64,000 bases of DNA from Rhodobacteraceae bacterium LNNU 3342 (GCA_008711135.1 VUAW01000017.1:1-64000), one strand, 5' to 3'; counted from the stretch's first letter, positions 1-9,812 are shown. Program-made: numbers and translations. Notes: a model not told the origin generated them from the sequence alone.

Positions 1-65
1 CCCGCGAGTTCATCGCTGCTCAAACCGCAACCGCCTGAGTGTCCGGTGAAATGGGGGCAAGACCA
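1..65 (+). mobile_element. Right end of an IS3-family-like insertion sequence (partial)
   Basis: The first bases encode the tail of an ORF (residues REFIAAQTATA, stop at 36-38) that resembles the C-terminus of IS3-family OrfB transposases. Directly after the stop, 41-65 read in reverse as TGGTCTTGCCCCCATT followed by TCACCGGACA. This resembles the terminal inverted repeats I recall for IS407-group elements, with a CCCCCAT core and CCGGACA. The rest of the element lies outside the window. The call rests on a short stretch and on memory of the family, so it is tentative. Confidence 0.4.
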
Positions 66-298
66 ATCTCGAACTGGGTTGATGGATAGCCATCCCCAAC
101 ACATGTCCTCATCGCATCCTGATCAATCCCGTAAGCGCCCTGCCAGAACAACCACCACTAGCGGGAATGTCATCTGGTGCGGCTGCATGGAGCGCTGACG
201 CGGCCGATGCGGTATAGTGGATACTACGGCAGGGCCGACTCAAGGCTCCAGATACAAGCCGCAAGTTACTCGCTTGATTCAGAGGGAGGACCACATCC

Positions 299-895
299 AT
301 GACCATCCAATTGCACCCCGCCATCGACAATGGCATCGCGCCGGAGTCGCAGGAGTTTTTAGGCGGCACCCTTGTCTGCGCCTGCCCGGACCGGCCGGTA
401 AGGGTGCGGATCGAGGGGCAGATTGCGCATAACCACGCCTGTGGCTGCACCAAGTGCTGGAAGCCCGAGGGCGCTCTCTTCTCTATCGTTGCAGTGGCAC
501 CCACTGACAAGGTCACGGTGATCGAGAATGGCGACAAGCTGCAGGTCGTGGACTCCTCCGCCCTGATCCAGCGCCACGCCTGCACCGAATGTGGCGTCCA
601 TATGCACGGTCCAGTGGAACGGGAGCACCCCTTTCAGGGGCTGACGTTCGTGCATCCAGAACGGTTTGAGGAACAGGGCTGGGCCCCGCCAGGCTTTGCG
701 GCTTTCGTGTCATCCATTATCGAGGCAGGTGCTGACCCAAGCCGCATGGATGAAGTGCGGACGCGGCTTCGGGAGCTTGGGCTTGAGCCTTATGACAGCC
801 TCAACCCAGCCCTCATGGATTACATCGCGACCTGGACGGTCGAACATCGGACCAAGGCTGCGGCCGAAAAGGCGGCCGAGGTCGCGGGTGGCTGA
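299..895 (+). CDS. gfa: Glutathione-dependent formaldehyde-activating enzyme (S-(hydroxymethyl)glutathione synthase)
   Basis: Predicted cytoplasmic zinc protein of 198 aa, the usual size of the Gfa family. Gfa promotes condensation of formaldehyde with glutathione, feeding glutathione-dependent formaldehyde dehydrogenase. The family zinc pattern is complete: Cys27-x-Cys29, Cys48-x-Cys50-xx-Cys53 and Cys95-xx-Cys98. The tail after residue 180 is Ala/Lys rich. An AGGGAGGA ribosome site sits about 10 bases before the ATG. No adhI/flhA or fghA lies beside it, so it is a stand-alone copy next to an IS end. A small dyad, TAGT-GGAT-ACTA at 215-226, lies upstream and could be part of its promoter. 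Family assignment is firm; the catalytic role of Gfa proteins in vivo is debated. Confidence 0.9.
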   Translation: MTIQLHPAIDNGIAPESQEFLGGTLVCACPDRPVRVRIEGQIAHNHACGCTKCWKPEGALFSIVAVAPTDKVTVIENGDKLQVVDSSALIQRHACTECGVHMHGPVEREHPFQGLTFVHPERFEEQGWAPPGFAAFVSSIIEAGADPSRMDEVRTRLRELGLEPYDSLNPALMDYIATWTVEHRTKAAAEKAAEVAGG

Positions 896-1339
896 GATAC
901 GGCATCCTGTCTTCCGGCGAGGCGTATTCGTCAGGCCTCTCCGGGAGACGAATTGGGCCAATGGCAGCTGAAGCGTTTATCTGAAACAGGCCCAGGGCAT
1001 GAACCTACCGCACCTTTCGAAACGCTCCGGAGCGGAAGGCTGGCGGATCAGTCGTGCGACGGGCGTGATGGCTGCCGTGCTCGCGTCGCGTCAGGCTCCA
1101 TCGCGCAGCTTCAACGAACGGCGCCTCCGATGTCTGCCAATCCTCAGGCAGCGATAAATTTGGCATTATTTTCTACAATCAGCCTCCACGGACCCTGTCG
1201 AGGTGATGCGGAACAACCAGCTGCTCGCCTCTGAAAGTCCAGCGCAAAGCATGTAGTTTCGTTCATCCTCCAGAGGGGTCGACCTCCGAAGCCGTCACGA
1301 CCCACCGGAACGACTTCGGGCAGTCCCAATTACCGTTCC
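896..1339. other. Gene-free stretch after gfa
   Basis: I see no convincing gene in these 444 bases. Short open frames exist on both strands, but none has a ribosome site, recognisable motif or sensible codon use. The region separates gfa from the decayed CobW/ABC genes and probably contains further eroded sequence. Confidence 0.5.
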
Positions 1340-1727
1340 TCAGGTGGAGAATGCCTGTAGAGATCGAGCAAGCTGCGCCGCGTTGCACCCTCGCCCCAGC
1401 ACCACCAGTTGGTTGTCCGGCGGGTCGTCGGCAAGCTCCGGGAGGATTTCGGGCGCCTGTACCTGCCGCCGGACAGCCTGCACCAGCAGGCGCCCCGCCG
1501 GGGTCCGCATTGCAGCCACTGGCGGTAGATCCTCGGCGCCCGCGAGCGGCGGCAGCGGCTCGCATGGGGCATCCGGCAATTCGGGCACGGCCTGTGGAAC
1601 CCCGTGTTCGGCCGCAGTGATTTCTGCTGCCGGATTGATCGTGCGCAGATCCGACAGAAGCTGGGCCAGCAGGTCCGCCCCCGCCACGGCCTTCTTGGTC
1701 AGGATCAGCCTATCAGCCGTGACCACC
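1340..1727 (-). pseudogene. CobW-like GTPase/metallochaperone remnant
   Basis: Reading on the minus strand, the frame starts VVTADRLILTKK, matching the NKxD-box region of CobW/COG0523 GTPases (usual form ADRLVLTKTDL). It continues LSDLRTINPAAEI, also typical. After about 60 diverged residues it ends DNQLVVLGRGCNAAQLARSLQAF, which matches the end of the CobW C-terminal domain. The N-terminal half with the P-loop is missing and the middle is shortened, so this is an internally deleted, N-terminally truncated remnant. It is in the same frame as the ABC ATPase remnant upstream, separated only by a TAG at 1728-1730. CobW proteins handle metals such as cobalt or zinc; no function is expected here. 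Confidence 0.65.
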
Positions 1728-2661
1728 TACGCCGGACTCAGCGGCTCCGCCCGCAGGTGCGCGCTGTGCGGCACCATCGCGGTCAGTTCCGTGTCGCCGG
1801 GGCCGATCAGCCCCACCGCGACATGCGTACCCATGAATTCCTAGGATGTGACGGTCGCATCCAACCCTGTGTCGCCGGTGGGCACGATCCGCGTTCGGTC
1901 CGACCGCACCGCGTGCCGGCGCCCACCCAGTGCGATGACATTGTGGCCGCCCATGAACCGCGCGACGAATTCACTCTTGGGGCTGTTGAACACCTCGCGG
2001 GCGCTTCCGGCCTGCTCGATCACGGCGTTGTTCATGATCACCACCTGGTCGGCCAGGGCCAGCGCCTCGTCCTGCCCGTGGGTCACGTGGATGAAGGTGA
2101 TGCCGAGTTCCCGTTGAAGCTTCTTCAGTTCGCTCCGCATCCGGGTTCGCAGAAACGGGTCCAGCGCAGAAAGTGGTTCATCCAGCAGCAGCACCTGCGG
2201 ATCGGTGATCAGCGCCCGCGCCAGCGCCGCCCGCTGCTGTTGCCCGCCCGAAAGCTGCGCCGGCAGCCGCTGGGCAAGATGCGACATCCCCACCAGTTCC
2301 AGCAGTTCCGCCGCCTTGCGCTGGCGCACCTCGCGGTCCACGCCCTTCATCTTGAGGCTGAAGGCCACGTTGTCCAGAACGGTCATGTGCGGGAACAGCG
2401 CATAGTTTTGGAACATCATCGCGGTGCCGCGCCGCGCGGGCGGCAGGCGCGAGATGTCGCGCCCCGCCAGCAGGATTGCGCCGTCCGAAACACTTCGTGC
2501 CCCGCGATCATCCGTAGGGTGGAGGATTTTCCGCAGCCCGAAGGCCCCAGCAGGCAGACATAGGTTCCCGCAGGAAACAGGTGGCTGACTGCTTTGACGG
2601 CTACCGCATCGCCATAGCGTTTGGTGACGGAAACGAGTTCAAGGTCAAGTAGTGACCGCAC
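1728..2661 (-). pseudogene. Decayed ABC transporter ATPase, PotA/spermidine-putrescine type
   Basis: A GTG at 2661 with AAGGAGA upstream begins VRSLLDLELVSVTKRYGD, followed by Walker A GPSGCGKSS. After MIAGHE the frame breaks: a one-base loss near 2495-2500 moves the reading frame to VSDGAILLAGRDISRL. That frame then runs through the Q-loop MMFQNYALFPHMTV, signature LSGGQQQR, Walker B LLLDEPLSALD and the switch His (HVTHGQDEA). A TAG at 1841-1843 interrupts the C-terminal TOBE domain, which resumes as EFMGTHVAVGLIGPGDTEL and ends at 1728-1730. One frameshift plus one internal stop argue for a pseudogene unless both are sequencing errors. No permease or binding-protein partners are nearby. Confidence 0.8.
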
Positions 2662-2943
2662 CGGCCGTTCTCCTTGGCTGTTCAGGGACAGTTGTCCGCA
2701 TCCGCAGCCAATCGGCCAGAAGTCTCGCGTTTCTGCCCGGGTGAAACTGCAACGTTTGAAAATACACCTATTTCGGACGTATTTCGCGCGGTTTTTAGTC
2801 GAAACATGCACGTCCGGTGCGGTGATGCCCGTTCTAATACGAGTCGCCCCCGTAATCCGATGCATCCTTCCTCGGGGCATGAACATGTACCAACAAGGGG
2901 GCTAGACGCCCTCGCGGGCGCGAAACAGCGCCTATCCTGCAAG

Positions 2944-3077
2944 CGTGCAGTGCAGTTCTGCACGTATTCCTCAATAGACGGAATTCCGTCTGTGCAGGCG
3001 CGCGATATGCGCAAATGCAGCAAGCCTTGCCGGACTCAGCTTTGCCAGATCTGCGCGATGAATGACCCTTGGGTCAT
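2944..3077. promoter_or_regulatory. Cluster of three dyads upstream of pxpA
   Basis: The 618-base space before pxpA has no gene but holds three short inverted repeats. CGTGCAG (2944-2950) pairs with CTGCACG (2958-2964). AGACGGAATTCCGTCT (2976-2991) is a perfect 16-base palindrome. ATGACCC (3062-3068) pairs with GGGTCAT (3071-3077). They could be operators for pxpA or relics of a mobile junction. No promoter boxes are clear around them. Confidence 0.35.
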
Positions 3078-3279
3078 GGCATGGCCGGATCTCGGCTGGC
3101 AATATCCGACATTTTCTCCCACCCCGGCGGCGCGTCAGCAACATCGGATATCGATGATCGGCGGGAATCACACTCGCGGGCTTGCCCTCAAAGTTTACCT
3201 TCGTACTGGATGCCTGCGCCCGATCCCCTGATACTGGCATAGGGCGGGCCTTATTACCCCGGCAAGCATGAGGAGCGAG

Positions 3280-4062
3280 ATGAGGAGCGTCGATCTGAAC
3301 TGCGACATGGGCGAAGGTTTCGGCGCCTGGAATATGGGCGACGACACCGCAATGCTCGAGGTCATAACTACGGCCAACATCGCCTGCGGCTTTCACGGGG
3401 GCGACCCCGTCGTAATGCGGGACACTATCCAGGCGGCGCGTGACAGGGGCGTTGCGATCGGGGCGCACCCGTCCTTCATGGACCTCTACGGCTTTGGCCG
3501 CCGCAGGATCGGCGGAGAGCGGCCCGAGGACATTGAGGCACAGCTCATCTACCAGATCGGCGCGATTCAAGCGGTTGCCCACGCAGAGGGCTGGCCCATC
3601 ACGCACATGAAGATCCACGGTGCGCTCAGCAACATGGCGGCCGAGGATGGAACGCTGGCAGAAGCCTGCGTACGGGCGGTCAAGGCAGTGGACCCATCGC
3701 TCTTCTTCGTCACCCTGCCCTATTCCGAAACAATGCGGGCGGCTGAGAAAGCCGGGCTCCGCATTGCCTGCGAGGTATTCGCCGACCGGTCCTATTCGGA
3801 CACAGGCGCGCTTGCCCCCCGCAGCCAACCGGGATCCGTGATCCAAGACATCGGTCAAAGCACCGACCAGGTCCTGACGATGCTGCGCGAGGGCGTCATC
3901 CCCACCCTTGGCGGCAAGCGCCTGCCGGTGAAGGCCGACACCATCTGCGTCCACGGCGACACGCCCGGCGCAGTGGACATGGCACGCGCGCTACGCGACG
4001 CTCTGAAGGCTGAGGGCATCGCTCTTGCCCCGTTTGCAGAGAAGGGTCCAGCGCCTGATTGA
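3280..4062 (+). CDS. pxpA: 5-oxoprolinase subunit A (LamB/YcsF family)
   Basis: PxpA is part of the PxpABC ATP-dependent 5-oxoprolinase, which opens 5-oxoproline (pyroglutamate) to glutamate in the cytoplasm. The 260-aa protein opens with the family signature VDLNCDMGEGFG and keeps the conserved NIACGFHGGDP, GAHPSFMD, KIHGAL and ADRSYSDTGAL blocks, ending with CVHGDTP. It is full length. An ATG at 3268 is also in frame, but GAGGAG at 3270-3275 is well placed only for the ATG at 3280. The usual partners pxpB and pxpC are not adjacent, so this copy is an orphan; the family call is firm and the complex partner unknown. Confidence 0.9.
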   Translation: MRSVDLNCDMGEGFGAWNMGDDTAMLEVITTANIACGFHGGDPVVMRDTIQAARDRGVAIGAHPSFMDLYGFGRRRIGGERPEDIEAQLIYQIGAIQAVAHAEGWPITHMKIHGALSNMAAEDGTLAEACVRAVKAVDPSLFFVTLPYSETMRAAEKAGLRIACEVFADRSYSDTGALAPRSQPGSVIQDIGQSTDQVLTMLREGVIPTLGGKRLPVKADTICVHGDTPGAVDMARALRDALKAEGIALAPFAEKGPAPD

Positions 4063-4199
4063 AAACTACATGGTAGCCTTTGAAGGCTTAACGCTGCCAT
4101 TCCTTCGCCGCCGCGGTAGCGTCGGATGCGGCTTCATTGGCTCCACGTTCAGACGATCAACCGCGGGATATTGATGTTTGCGGCGGAACCGAACCTGCT

Positions 4200-4378
4200 C
4201 CCCGTAGCGACAGGTGCTCCTTGAGCCGCGCTCTTTAACGGTTCCTGAAGGCCTTCTTTTGCGTCTCCCCCAAAGGCCTTCGGGAGATCGGCAGACCTTG
4301 CCTAGCGCCTCTTGCCATGGACTGCCCGGCAACCATGACAGGGACAAGGGGACCGGCATAGCATGCGCCGGTCCTTTT
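4200..4378 (+). ncRNA. Candidate small structured RNA ending at an intrinsic terminator
   Basis: No coding gene is visible between pxpA (ends 4062) and the GT61 gene (ends 4498). On the plus strand GAAGGCCTT (4247-4255) pairs with AAGGCCTTC (4273-4281), extendable by flanking CC/GG. About 70 bases later comes a strong terminator (4350-4378). Because that terminator is almost 290 bases beyond the pxpA stop, an independent short transcript is possible. It could equally be a long pxpA 3' UTR. I do not recognise a known RNA family, and the 5' end given is arbitrary. Confidence 0.25.
4350..4378 (+). terminator. Rho-independent terminator
   Basis: GGACCGGC (4350-4357) and GCCGGTCC (4367-4374) form an 8-bp GC-rich stem with a 9-base loop, followed at once by TTTT (4375-4378). 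It would end plus-strand transcription from pxpA or from the candidate small RNA. The reverse direction has only a weak T tract. Confidence 0.7.
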
Positions 4379-4497
4379 GTTTACGTGCGGATCAGAAGGG
4401 GATCCGTACTCAGAACCCTGCGCCGCGCGGGATCAGCAAATTTCAGGACGCATTGCATCTTCAAGAGACGCGCCGGGGACAGCCGGGAAACGTTGTT

Positions 4498-6189
4498 TCA
4501 GACGCGGCTTTCCGTCAGCTCCCCCGTCCAGCCGTTTTCAGCCATGTAGGCTTCTGCGCCTGCGGGATCGGCGCGGTGCAAGGAAACAGAGGCCTGTCTG
4601 AAGACCTCGGCATTGCCAAGCTTGTGGGCCAGAGCCAACGTTCGCTTGATCAAGGGAATGCGCCGCGGCGCCAATACCATGGCTGCTGAAAGGTACGTCA
4701 AGCACCCTCCTGCGTCCCGCCGCTCAGCAAGGCAGTTCGCACGCCAGACACTGGCGTCCGCCTCATCGGCGACAAGATGCCAGTTTCGGTCCAGCAACTC
4801 CTCAAGCGCCTCATAAGCGCCAGCGCCGTTCAGTTCCTGGCCAGCCGACAGAACCTGCGCCTTGGCTTCCGGATCGAGATATCCACGAATGCTGGCCGCC
4901 ACGACTTCCGCAGTGAAAGGTGACAGCTCAACCCCGCGATGACCCTCTTGACTGATCTGCGGAAGTACCGACTTGTCCGGATAATCGTGATCCAGAATGA
5001 AATGAACATAATGAACGCCTGCCGCCAGCGCCAACGGATTGAAATCACCATACCGCTTGATCAGCGTCTGCAAGTTGGAAAGTTCGATGACGTGGCAGCC
5101 TTCGGGAGCGAACAGCATGTTCGCCAAACCGGCACCGTGCAGGCTGACAATGCACTCTGCCTGCGCCACAAGACGCGCCTGCTCCTCTACCGAGTGATCT
5201 TCGAAATAGACGATCTCGAAGCCCATCAGTTCTAGCTGGTCCAGCAAAAGCTCTTCGCCCACCACGCGGCGATTCCGCGATGACCGACGCTTGATGTACA
5301 GGCGGCGCTTCCCGACAGGCTCAACCCCAAGGCGCGTCAGCACATGCGCCCGAAGGTCAGCGACAGGCCCTTCATAGCTATTCATCGCTGAAAGATTCAT
5401 CTGCCTTGAAGCCGCACGACGCGTGATCCCAGGGCCGACCTCCTCCAGCGAAGGAATAACGCGTTCACGGCACTGGTAGTAGTAGAACCGCGTATCCAAA
5501 GGAATGAGCGCGGTGCCGAACTTATGCTCCCCTCGAACCAGATCGACTTTGTCCGCAAGATGGGGAAACCACGTTTCGATCAGCTTCACCACAAAGCCCA
5601 TAGCTTCCGCGCGTGATGAGGTAACCATCTTCACCCGCCCCGTCAGTCCGTAGCGGTCGTAAAGGGCAAGTACCGGGAAGCTTTCTTTAAGGAAGTGATA
5701 GAAGTTAAAGAAATTCCGTGTCTCGATTACAAGATCGAGGCCTCGGAAATCTCCGTCATGTACGGGGATCGGCTTGACATTCTTGAAGGATTGCTCGCGG
5801 ATGTAGTCCACAAGCGCCTGATCAGAAGAAACGCCTTCCTCTTTCGGACCTCGCTCTGCATAACGGTTCCGCAACCGGGAGCCCCCGGCTGAGCTAAGGA
5901 AGTACTTCCCGTTTACGCTCAAATGCTTTCTGAATGACACATTTTCAGCAATGGCGAGCACGGTCGGAAAGACTACGCCCTTTTTCCAGGTATTGTTCCT
6001 CAGCATCAATGCCTGAGAGTGCGCCTTTTGCCTTTGCTCCGTATCGCTGGCAAGCGCCCGAACCTCAACATTGACGGGCCTCACCATTTCAGGCGCGAGC
6101 ACCTCGCTGCGCAGTAACTTCAGCCCAAGATCAAGACCAGGAATGAAGAAATCTTGGGGACGCGCCGCGCTGACCTGAGGGGGGAACAT
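4498..6189 (-). CDS. Glycosyltransferase family 61 protein (DUF563)
   Basis: The 563-aa protein has a central GT61/DUF563 domain (about residues 140-440). Its core features are present: LYIKRR around 297-302, FEDHSVEEQ around 329-337 and the hallmark SLHGAGLANMLFAPEG around 349-364, followed by VIEL. Bacterial members usually act in capsule or exopolysaccharide assembly. The N-terminal 130 residues and the roughly 120-residue C-terminal tail, which looks helical and repeat-like, are outside the core. No signal peptide or membrane segment is obvious. There is no good ribosome site before the ATG, so the start is uncertain. It is divergent from the pyruvyl-transferase-like gene, suggesting a shared polysaccharide role; the sugar is unknown. 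Confidence 0.85.
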   Translation of the reverse strand: MFPPQVSAARPQDFFIPGLDLGLKLLRSEVLAPEMVRPVNVEVRALASDTEQRQKAHSQALMLRNNTWKKGVVFPTVLAIAENVSFRKHLSVNGKYFLSSAGGSRLRNRYAERGPKEEGVSSDQALVDYIREQSFKNVKPIPVHDGDFRGLDLVIETRNFFNFYHFLKESFPVLALYDRYGLTGRVKMVTSSRAEAMGFVVKLIETWFPHLADKVDLVRGEHKFGTALIPLDTRFYYYQCRERVIPSLEEVGPGITRRAASRQMNLSAMNSYEGPVADLRAHVLTRLGVEPVGKRRLYIKRRSSRNRRVVGEELLLDQLELMGFEIVYFEDHSVEEQARLVAQAECIVSLHGAGLANMLFAPEGCHVIELSNLQTLIKRYGDFNPLALAAGVHYVHFILDHDYPDKSVLPQISQEGHRGVELSPFTAEVVAASIRGYLDPEAKAQVLSAGQELNGAGAYEALEELLDRNWHLVADEADASVWRANCLAERRDAGGCLTYLSAAMVLAPRRIPLIKRTLALAHKLGNAEVFRQASVSLHRADPAGAEAYMAENGWTGELTESRV

Positions 6190-6902
6190 GTCTAACTAAC
6201 CGCCTGCCAATATACTGATTAAAAGTGTCATTTTGCCATTGAGAAGTCAATCAGGGCCTGTCGCTGAACGGCATCCAGCGAGGTTTGACATGACCTAGGG
6301 CACCATCGCACTTGGGGGTGAGACTTGCAACTCGACTGTGCAATTGCAGCAAGATCTTGCCGAATACGCTCTTGCAATCTAACATGAAGCAAACACAATG
6401 GAACTGGCGCTCGCGGCTTGGAACCCTCGGCACGTATGCAGGAAGCTTGGGGTGGTTCTTGAACGCCTTTGCCAGCCGCCACATGAAGAAGCACCCCTCT
6501 GCGAAGCCTTGTCGCTTATCGCGGATAGGCCGTTCCGCTCTTCCGCGGCGGCGGGTCTGTTCGTATAAGCACTCGATCCTGGTTGCTTAGCGTCCGGCAT
6601 AGATGTCTTGGCTACCCGCGAGCGTGCGGATGCCCATCGCGCCAGAATGCAGACCTGGTGCCTCGGTTACCTGCATTACCCAGAGCTTTCGCTTGGCGCA
6701 CCCCCTGATCATGCCGGCAGCGACGAAGTCGCACGCCCAACCGCGCCCCCGCCGCGCAAGCGGCTGCTCACCTAATGTCCAGGCGCACTGAACTTGCCCC
6801 AAGTGCCGTCCTATGGAAAGCTCCGCCCCGTTTCCAAACGCAATGTGTTCAACTGCCAGTCTGCCATCGTGAAAGCAGAATTTGAGACGAGGACTTAACT
6901 AC
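6190..6902. other. Long gene-free spacer between divergent polysaccharide genes
   Basis: About 710 bases without a supportable gene. The open frames on both strands lack ribosome sites and recognisable domains, and base composition looks a little lower in GC than the flanking genes. It must contain the promoters of both divergent genes, but I cannot point to clear -35/-10 pairs. Confidence 0.5.
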
Positions 6903-8000
6903 GTGCAGAATAAACCAAGAATCGCGGTCATTTGTGCCGCCCATCGGGGTAACTCGGGGATGTACAGCGTGGATGCGGCGGCGCAGGCCTATTTCTCATC
7001 CCGCCCTTGCGAATTCGACATATTCGTGACGCAGCATCAAAAGGATGGGCCGCGTTTTACCCACGGTGATGTTCGGGTCCTGAGTGACATGGATCAGCTT
7101 CGGGACTATAGCCATATCGTCTACTGGGGTGACTTCCTGAACAATCCAATGTACGGCCAGGGAGACTATGCCCGCCGCGACGTCATGTTCGGCCACAGCG
7201 CGACGGTCGACGAAGGGTATGCGCGCTGGCAGGCGCTTCACGCCTGCTTTGACAAGGTGCCGGGCCAACGCATCCTGTCGGTGGGAAACAACTTCCAGCA
7301 CAATTACCAGAAGCCACGCCACAACTTCGCACCGATCTTCCGGAAGCTGGAGGCGAATTTTGACCTCATTCTGCCCCGCGACAGCTTCTCGGTCCTGAAT
7401 GTGGCGCGTCGCTTCACCTTTGAGGGCATGAGCCGCGTCAAGGCAGGCATGGACTGCGCCTTCCTTCTGCCTCCCCTGCCTGAGGCACCCCGAGAGGACA
7501 TGTTCACCTATTTCTTCGGCCGCTCAAAGCTTGAAGAGCCCGAGCGCCTTGTTGCAATGGTGGAAGAGCGCACCGGCCTGCGCGGAAAGGCCGTGCCCGC
7601 ATGGCTGAGACTTGACCACAGGACGGCACCCGAGGATTTCGCCGCGTCCCGACGACAGCTTGCCCGGTCTCGCTTTGTACTGTCGGATACCTACCACTTC
7701 TGCATCAACAGCTTTATCCTCGGCACGCCGGTCATCGGCCTTGGCCGGGCAGAGGTCGCGCAGAATGGCACGCTGGGCGATTTCAAGAAGCGTGTGCTCT
7801 TTGACATGCTGGGCCTGCAGAGCCTTTACTGTGAAGCACCCGCAGACATGTCCGACAACGATTTCTATGGCTTTATAGCCAAGAAGGCGGAAGCCGAGAT
7901 CGCCCGCGACTTCAACCAGCCGGGCCGCTCTGCGCTCATGCGTGGCATGATCGACAAGTTCCGCGAGGATCTTGATCTCGCGATCTTCGGCGCGGCCTGA
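6903..8000 (+). CDS. Polysaccharide pyruvyl transferase family protein
   Basis: The 365-aa protein begins NKPRIAVICAAHRGNSGMYSVDAAA, matching the opening of the polysaccharide pyruvyl transferase fold. It also carries VYWGDFLNNP, ILSVGNNFQ, LILPRDSFS and, near the end, SRFVLSDTYHFCINSFILGTPVIGLG. The last block is the family's typical substrate/nucleotide region, where a conserved His sits in the SD-x-x-H context. The start chosen is GTG at 6903, which has GAGGA ten bases upstream; a TTG at 6882 would add seven residues. Family members add ketal-pyruvate to exopolysaccharide sugars, or act as undefined sugar transferases. It pairs with the divergent GT61 gene. The fold call is good; the exact reaction is inferred. 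Confidence 0.75.
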   Translation: MQNKPRIAVICAAHRGNSGMYSVDAAAQAYFSSRPCEFDIFVTQHQKDGPRFTHGDVRVLSDMDQLRDYSHIVYWGDFLNNPMYGQGDYARRDVMFGHSATVDEGYARWQALHACFDKVPGQRILSVGNNFQHNYQKPRHNFAPIFRKLEANFDLILPRDSFSVLNVARRFTFEGMSRVKAGMDCAFLLPPLPEAPREDMFTYFFGRSKLEEPERLVAMVEERTGLRGKAVPAWLRLDHRTAPEDFAASRRQLARSRFVLSDTYHFCINSFILGTPVIGLGRAEVAQNGTLGDFKKRVLFDMLGLQSLYCEAPADMSDNDFYGFIAKKAEAEIARDFNQPGRSALMRGMIDKFREDLDLAIFGAA

Positions 8001-8092
8001 ACCGCGGAACCTTTGCCCGCCCCGGTCGTTGACCAGCAAGGCTGGTGCCGTTTTGGCGCCCGCCTGTTCACGTGATGGCGAAGGAGAACCCC

Positions 8093-9805
8093 ATGGCCGA
8101 GAAGCCCACAGGCAGCCGCCCCCAAGACTCCGACTGCGTTCTGACCAACCGGCAGGGCCACCCGATCACCAACAACCAGTCCCAGCGCACGATTGGCCCC
8201 CGGGGCCCGGCCACGCTGGAGAACTACCAGTTCCTGGAAAAGATCACCCATTTCGACCGCGAGCGCATCCCTGAACGCGTGGTGCACGCCCGCGGCTTCG
8301 TCTGCTATGGCGAGTTCGAGGCGACCGGCAAGATCGGTGACGAGCCTGCGTCGAAATACACCCGCGCCAGGCTGTTCCAGGAGCCCGGCAAGAAGACCCC
8401 GCTGGCCATCAGGTTTTCAACCGTGATCGGCGGGCGCGACTCTTCCGAAGTGGCGCGCGACCCGCGTGGCTTTGCGGTGAAGTTCTATACCGAGGACGGG
8501 AACTGGGACCTGGTGGGCAACAATCTCGCCGTCTTCTTCATCCGGGACGCGATCAAGTTCCCGGACGTGATCCATTCGCTCAAGCCCGATCCGGTGACCT
8601 TTCGGCAAGAGGCGAACCGCATCTTCGACTTCATGTCGCAGACGCCTGAATCGATGCACATGCTGACCCACCTCTTCAGCCCCCGCGGCATCCCGGCCAG
8701 CTATCGCCACATGGAAGGGTTCGGCGTGAACACCTACAAGATGGTGAACGCGCAGGGTGAAACCGTGCTGGTGAAATACCACTTCCACCCGCGCCAGGGC
8801 ATCGCGAGCCTGACGCAGGAAGAGGCGGAAAAGGTGCAGGGCAAGGACTTCGGTTCGGCCTCCAAGGACCTCTTCACCGCGATCGAGCGCGGCGACTACC
8901 CGCAGTGGGACATGTATGTGCAGATCATGGAGGATCACGACCATCCCGAGCTCGACTGGGATCCGCTGGATGACACCAAGATCTGGCCGGAAAAGGACTT
9001 CCCCCTTCGCCACGTCGGCGTGATGACCCTGAACCGCAACGTCCAGGACTTCTTCAACGAGAATGAGCAGATCGCCATGGGCACGGGTGTGCTGGTGGAC
9101 GGGCTCGATTTCTCGGACGACAAGATGCTCGTGGGGCGGACCTTTTCTTATTCCGACACGCAGCGGTACCGGGTGGGGACGAACTACCTGCAACTGCCGG
9201 TGAACCAGGCCAAGGGCGCCAAGGTGGCGACGAACCTGTCGGGCGGCCAGATGTCCTATCAGCGCGATCTGGCGCCGGGGCAGAACCCGCATGTGAACTA
9301 CGAACCCTCGATCCACAATGGGCTGCACGAAGCCCCGCGCGAGGAACCCAACAACCCGCCGGAAATCACCGGCCGCCTGACCCGCAGCGTGATCGAGCGC
9401 CGGAATGACTATGTTCAGGCGCGTGGCCGCTTCTGCACGATGATGGACTGGGAACGCGAGGACCTGATCCACAACATGGGCATGCTGCTGGGCGACTGCG
9501 AACGCGACGTGCAGGAACGGATGATCTGGCACTTCCTGCTGGTGCATGACGACTACGGCAAGGGCGTGGGCGAAAAGATCGGGATCTCCCCCGCCGATGT
9601 GCGCCACCTTCAGCCGCTGCCCGGCCAGGTCCTGACCGAGGAAGACCAGCGCCGCCTGCAAAAGCTGGGCGAGAACGGCGATACCATCGACACCGAGGTC
9701 TGGGGCCAGTGGACGAGTTCTGTGAAGAACTTCCGCGTAACCGCCGAGGATGTTCTGAACGGAATGCAGAACTTCAACCCGCAGACGGCCCAGGCCGCAG
9801 AATAA
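8093..9805 (+). CDS. Heme catalase (hydroperoxidase)
   Basis: Breaks down hydrogen peroxide to water and oxygen in the cytoplasm. The 570-aa protein contains every key catalase motif: catalytic His65 in RVVHARG, the distal Asn in VGNNLAVFF (143-144), and the heme-ligand pattern R349-x3-Tyr353 in [12 protein letters not shown]. Length fits a small-subunit monofunctional catalase with a modest C-terminal extension. ATGs at 8045 and 8075 are in frame, but AAGGAGAA at about 8079-8086 places initiation at 8093. It stands alone, ended by a strong terminator. A conserved Cys-containing LysR/OxyR partner is not present nearby. Subtype (katA, katE) cannot be fixed by eye. Confidence 0.95.
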   Translation: MAEKPTGSRPQDSDCVLTNRQGHPITNNQSQRTIGPRGPATLENYQFLEKITHFDRERIPERVVHARGFVCYGEFEATGKIGDEPASKYTRARLFQEPGKKTPLAIRFSTVIGGRDSSEVARDPRGFAVKFYTEDGNWDLVGNNLAVFFIRDAIKFPDVIHSLKPDPVTFRQEANRIFDFMSQTPESMHMLTHLFSPRGIPASYRHMEGFGVNTYKMVNAQGETVLVKYHFHPRQGIASLTQEEAEKVQGKDFGSASKDLFTAIERGDYPQWDMYVQIMEDHDHPELDWDPLDDTKIWPEKDFPLRHVGVMTLNRNVQDFFNENEQIAMGTGVLVDGLDFSDDKMLVGRTFSYSDTQRYRVGTNYLQLPVNQAKGAKVATNLSGGQMSYQRDLAPGQNPHVNYEPSIHNGLHEAPREEPNNPPEITGRLTRSVIERRNDYVQARGRFCTMMDWEREDLIHNMGMLLGDCERDVQERMIWHFLLVHDDYGKGVGEKIGISPADVRHLQPLPGQVLTEEDQRRLQKLGENGDTIDTEVWGQWTSSVKNFRVTAEDVLNGMQNFNPQTAQAAE

Positions 9806-9812
9806 AGCCTGC

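Noticed and set aside
2971-3954. 327-aa open frame on the minus strand
   Set aside because: It is the antisense shadow of pxpA, which has clear family motifs and a ribosome site.
8417-9661. 414-aa open frame on the minus strand
   Set aside because: Lies wholly antisense to catalase; low-complexity His/Val/Arg content typical of a high-GC shadow frame.
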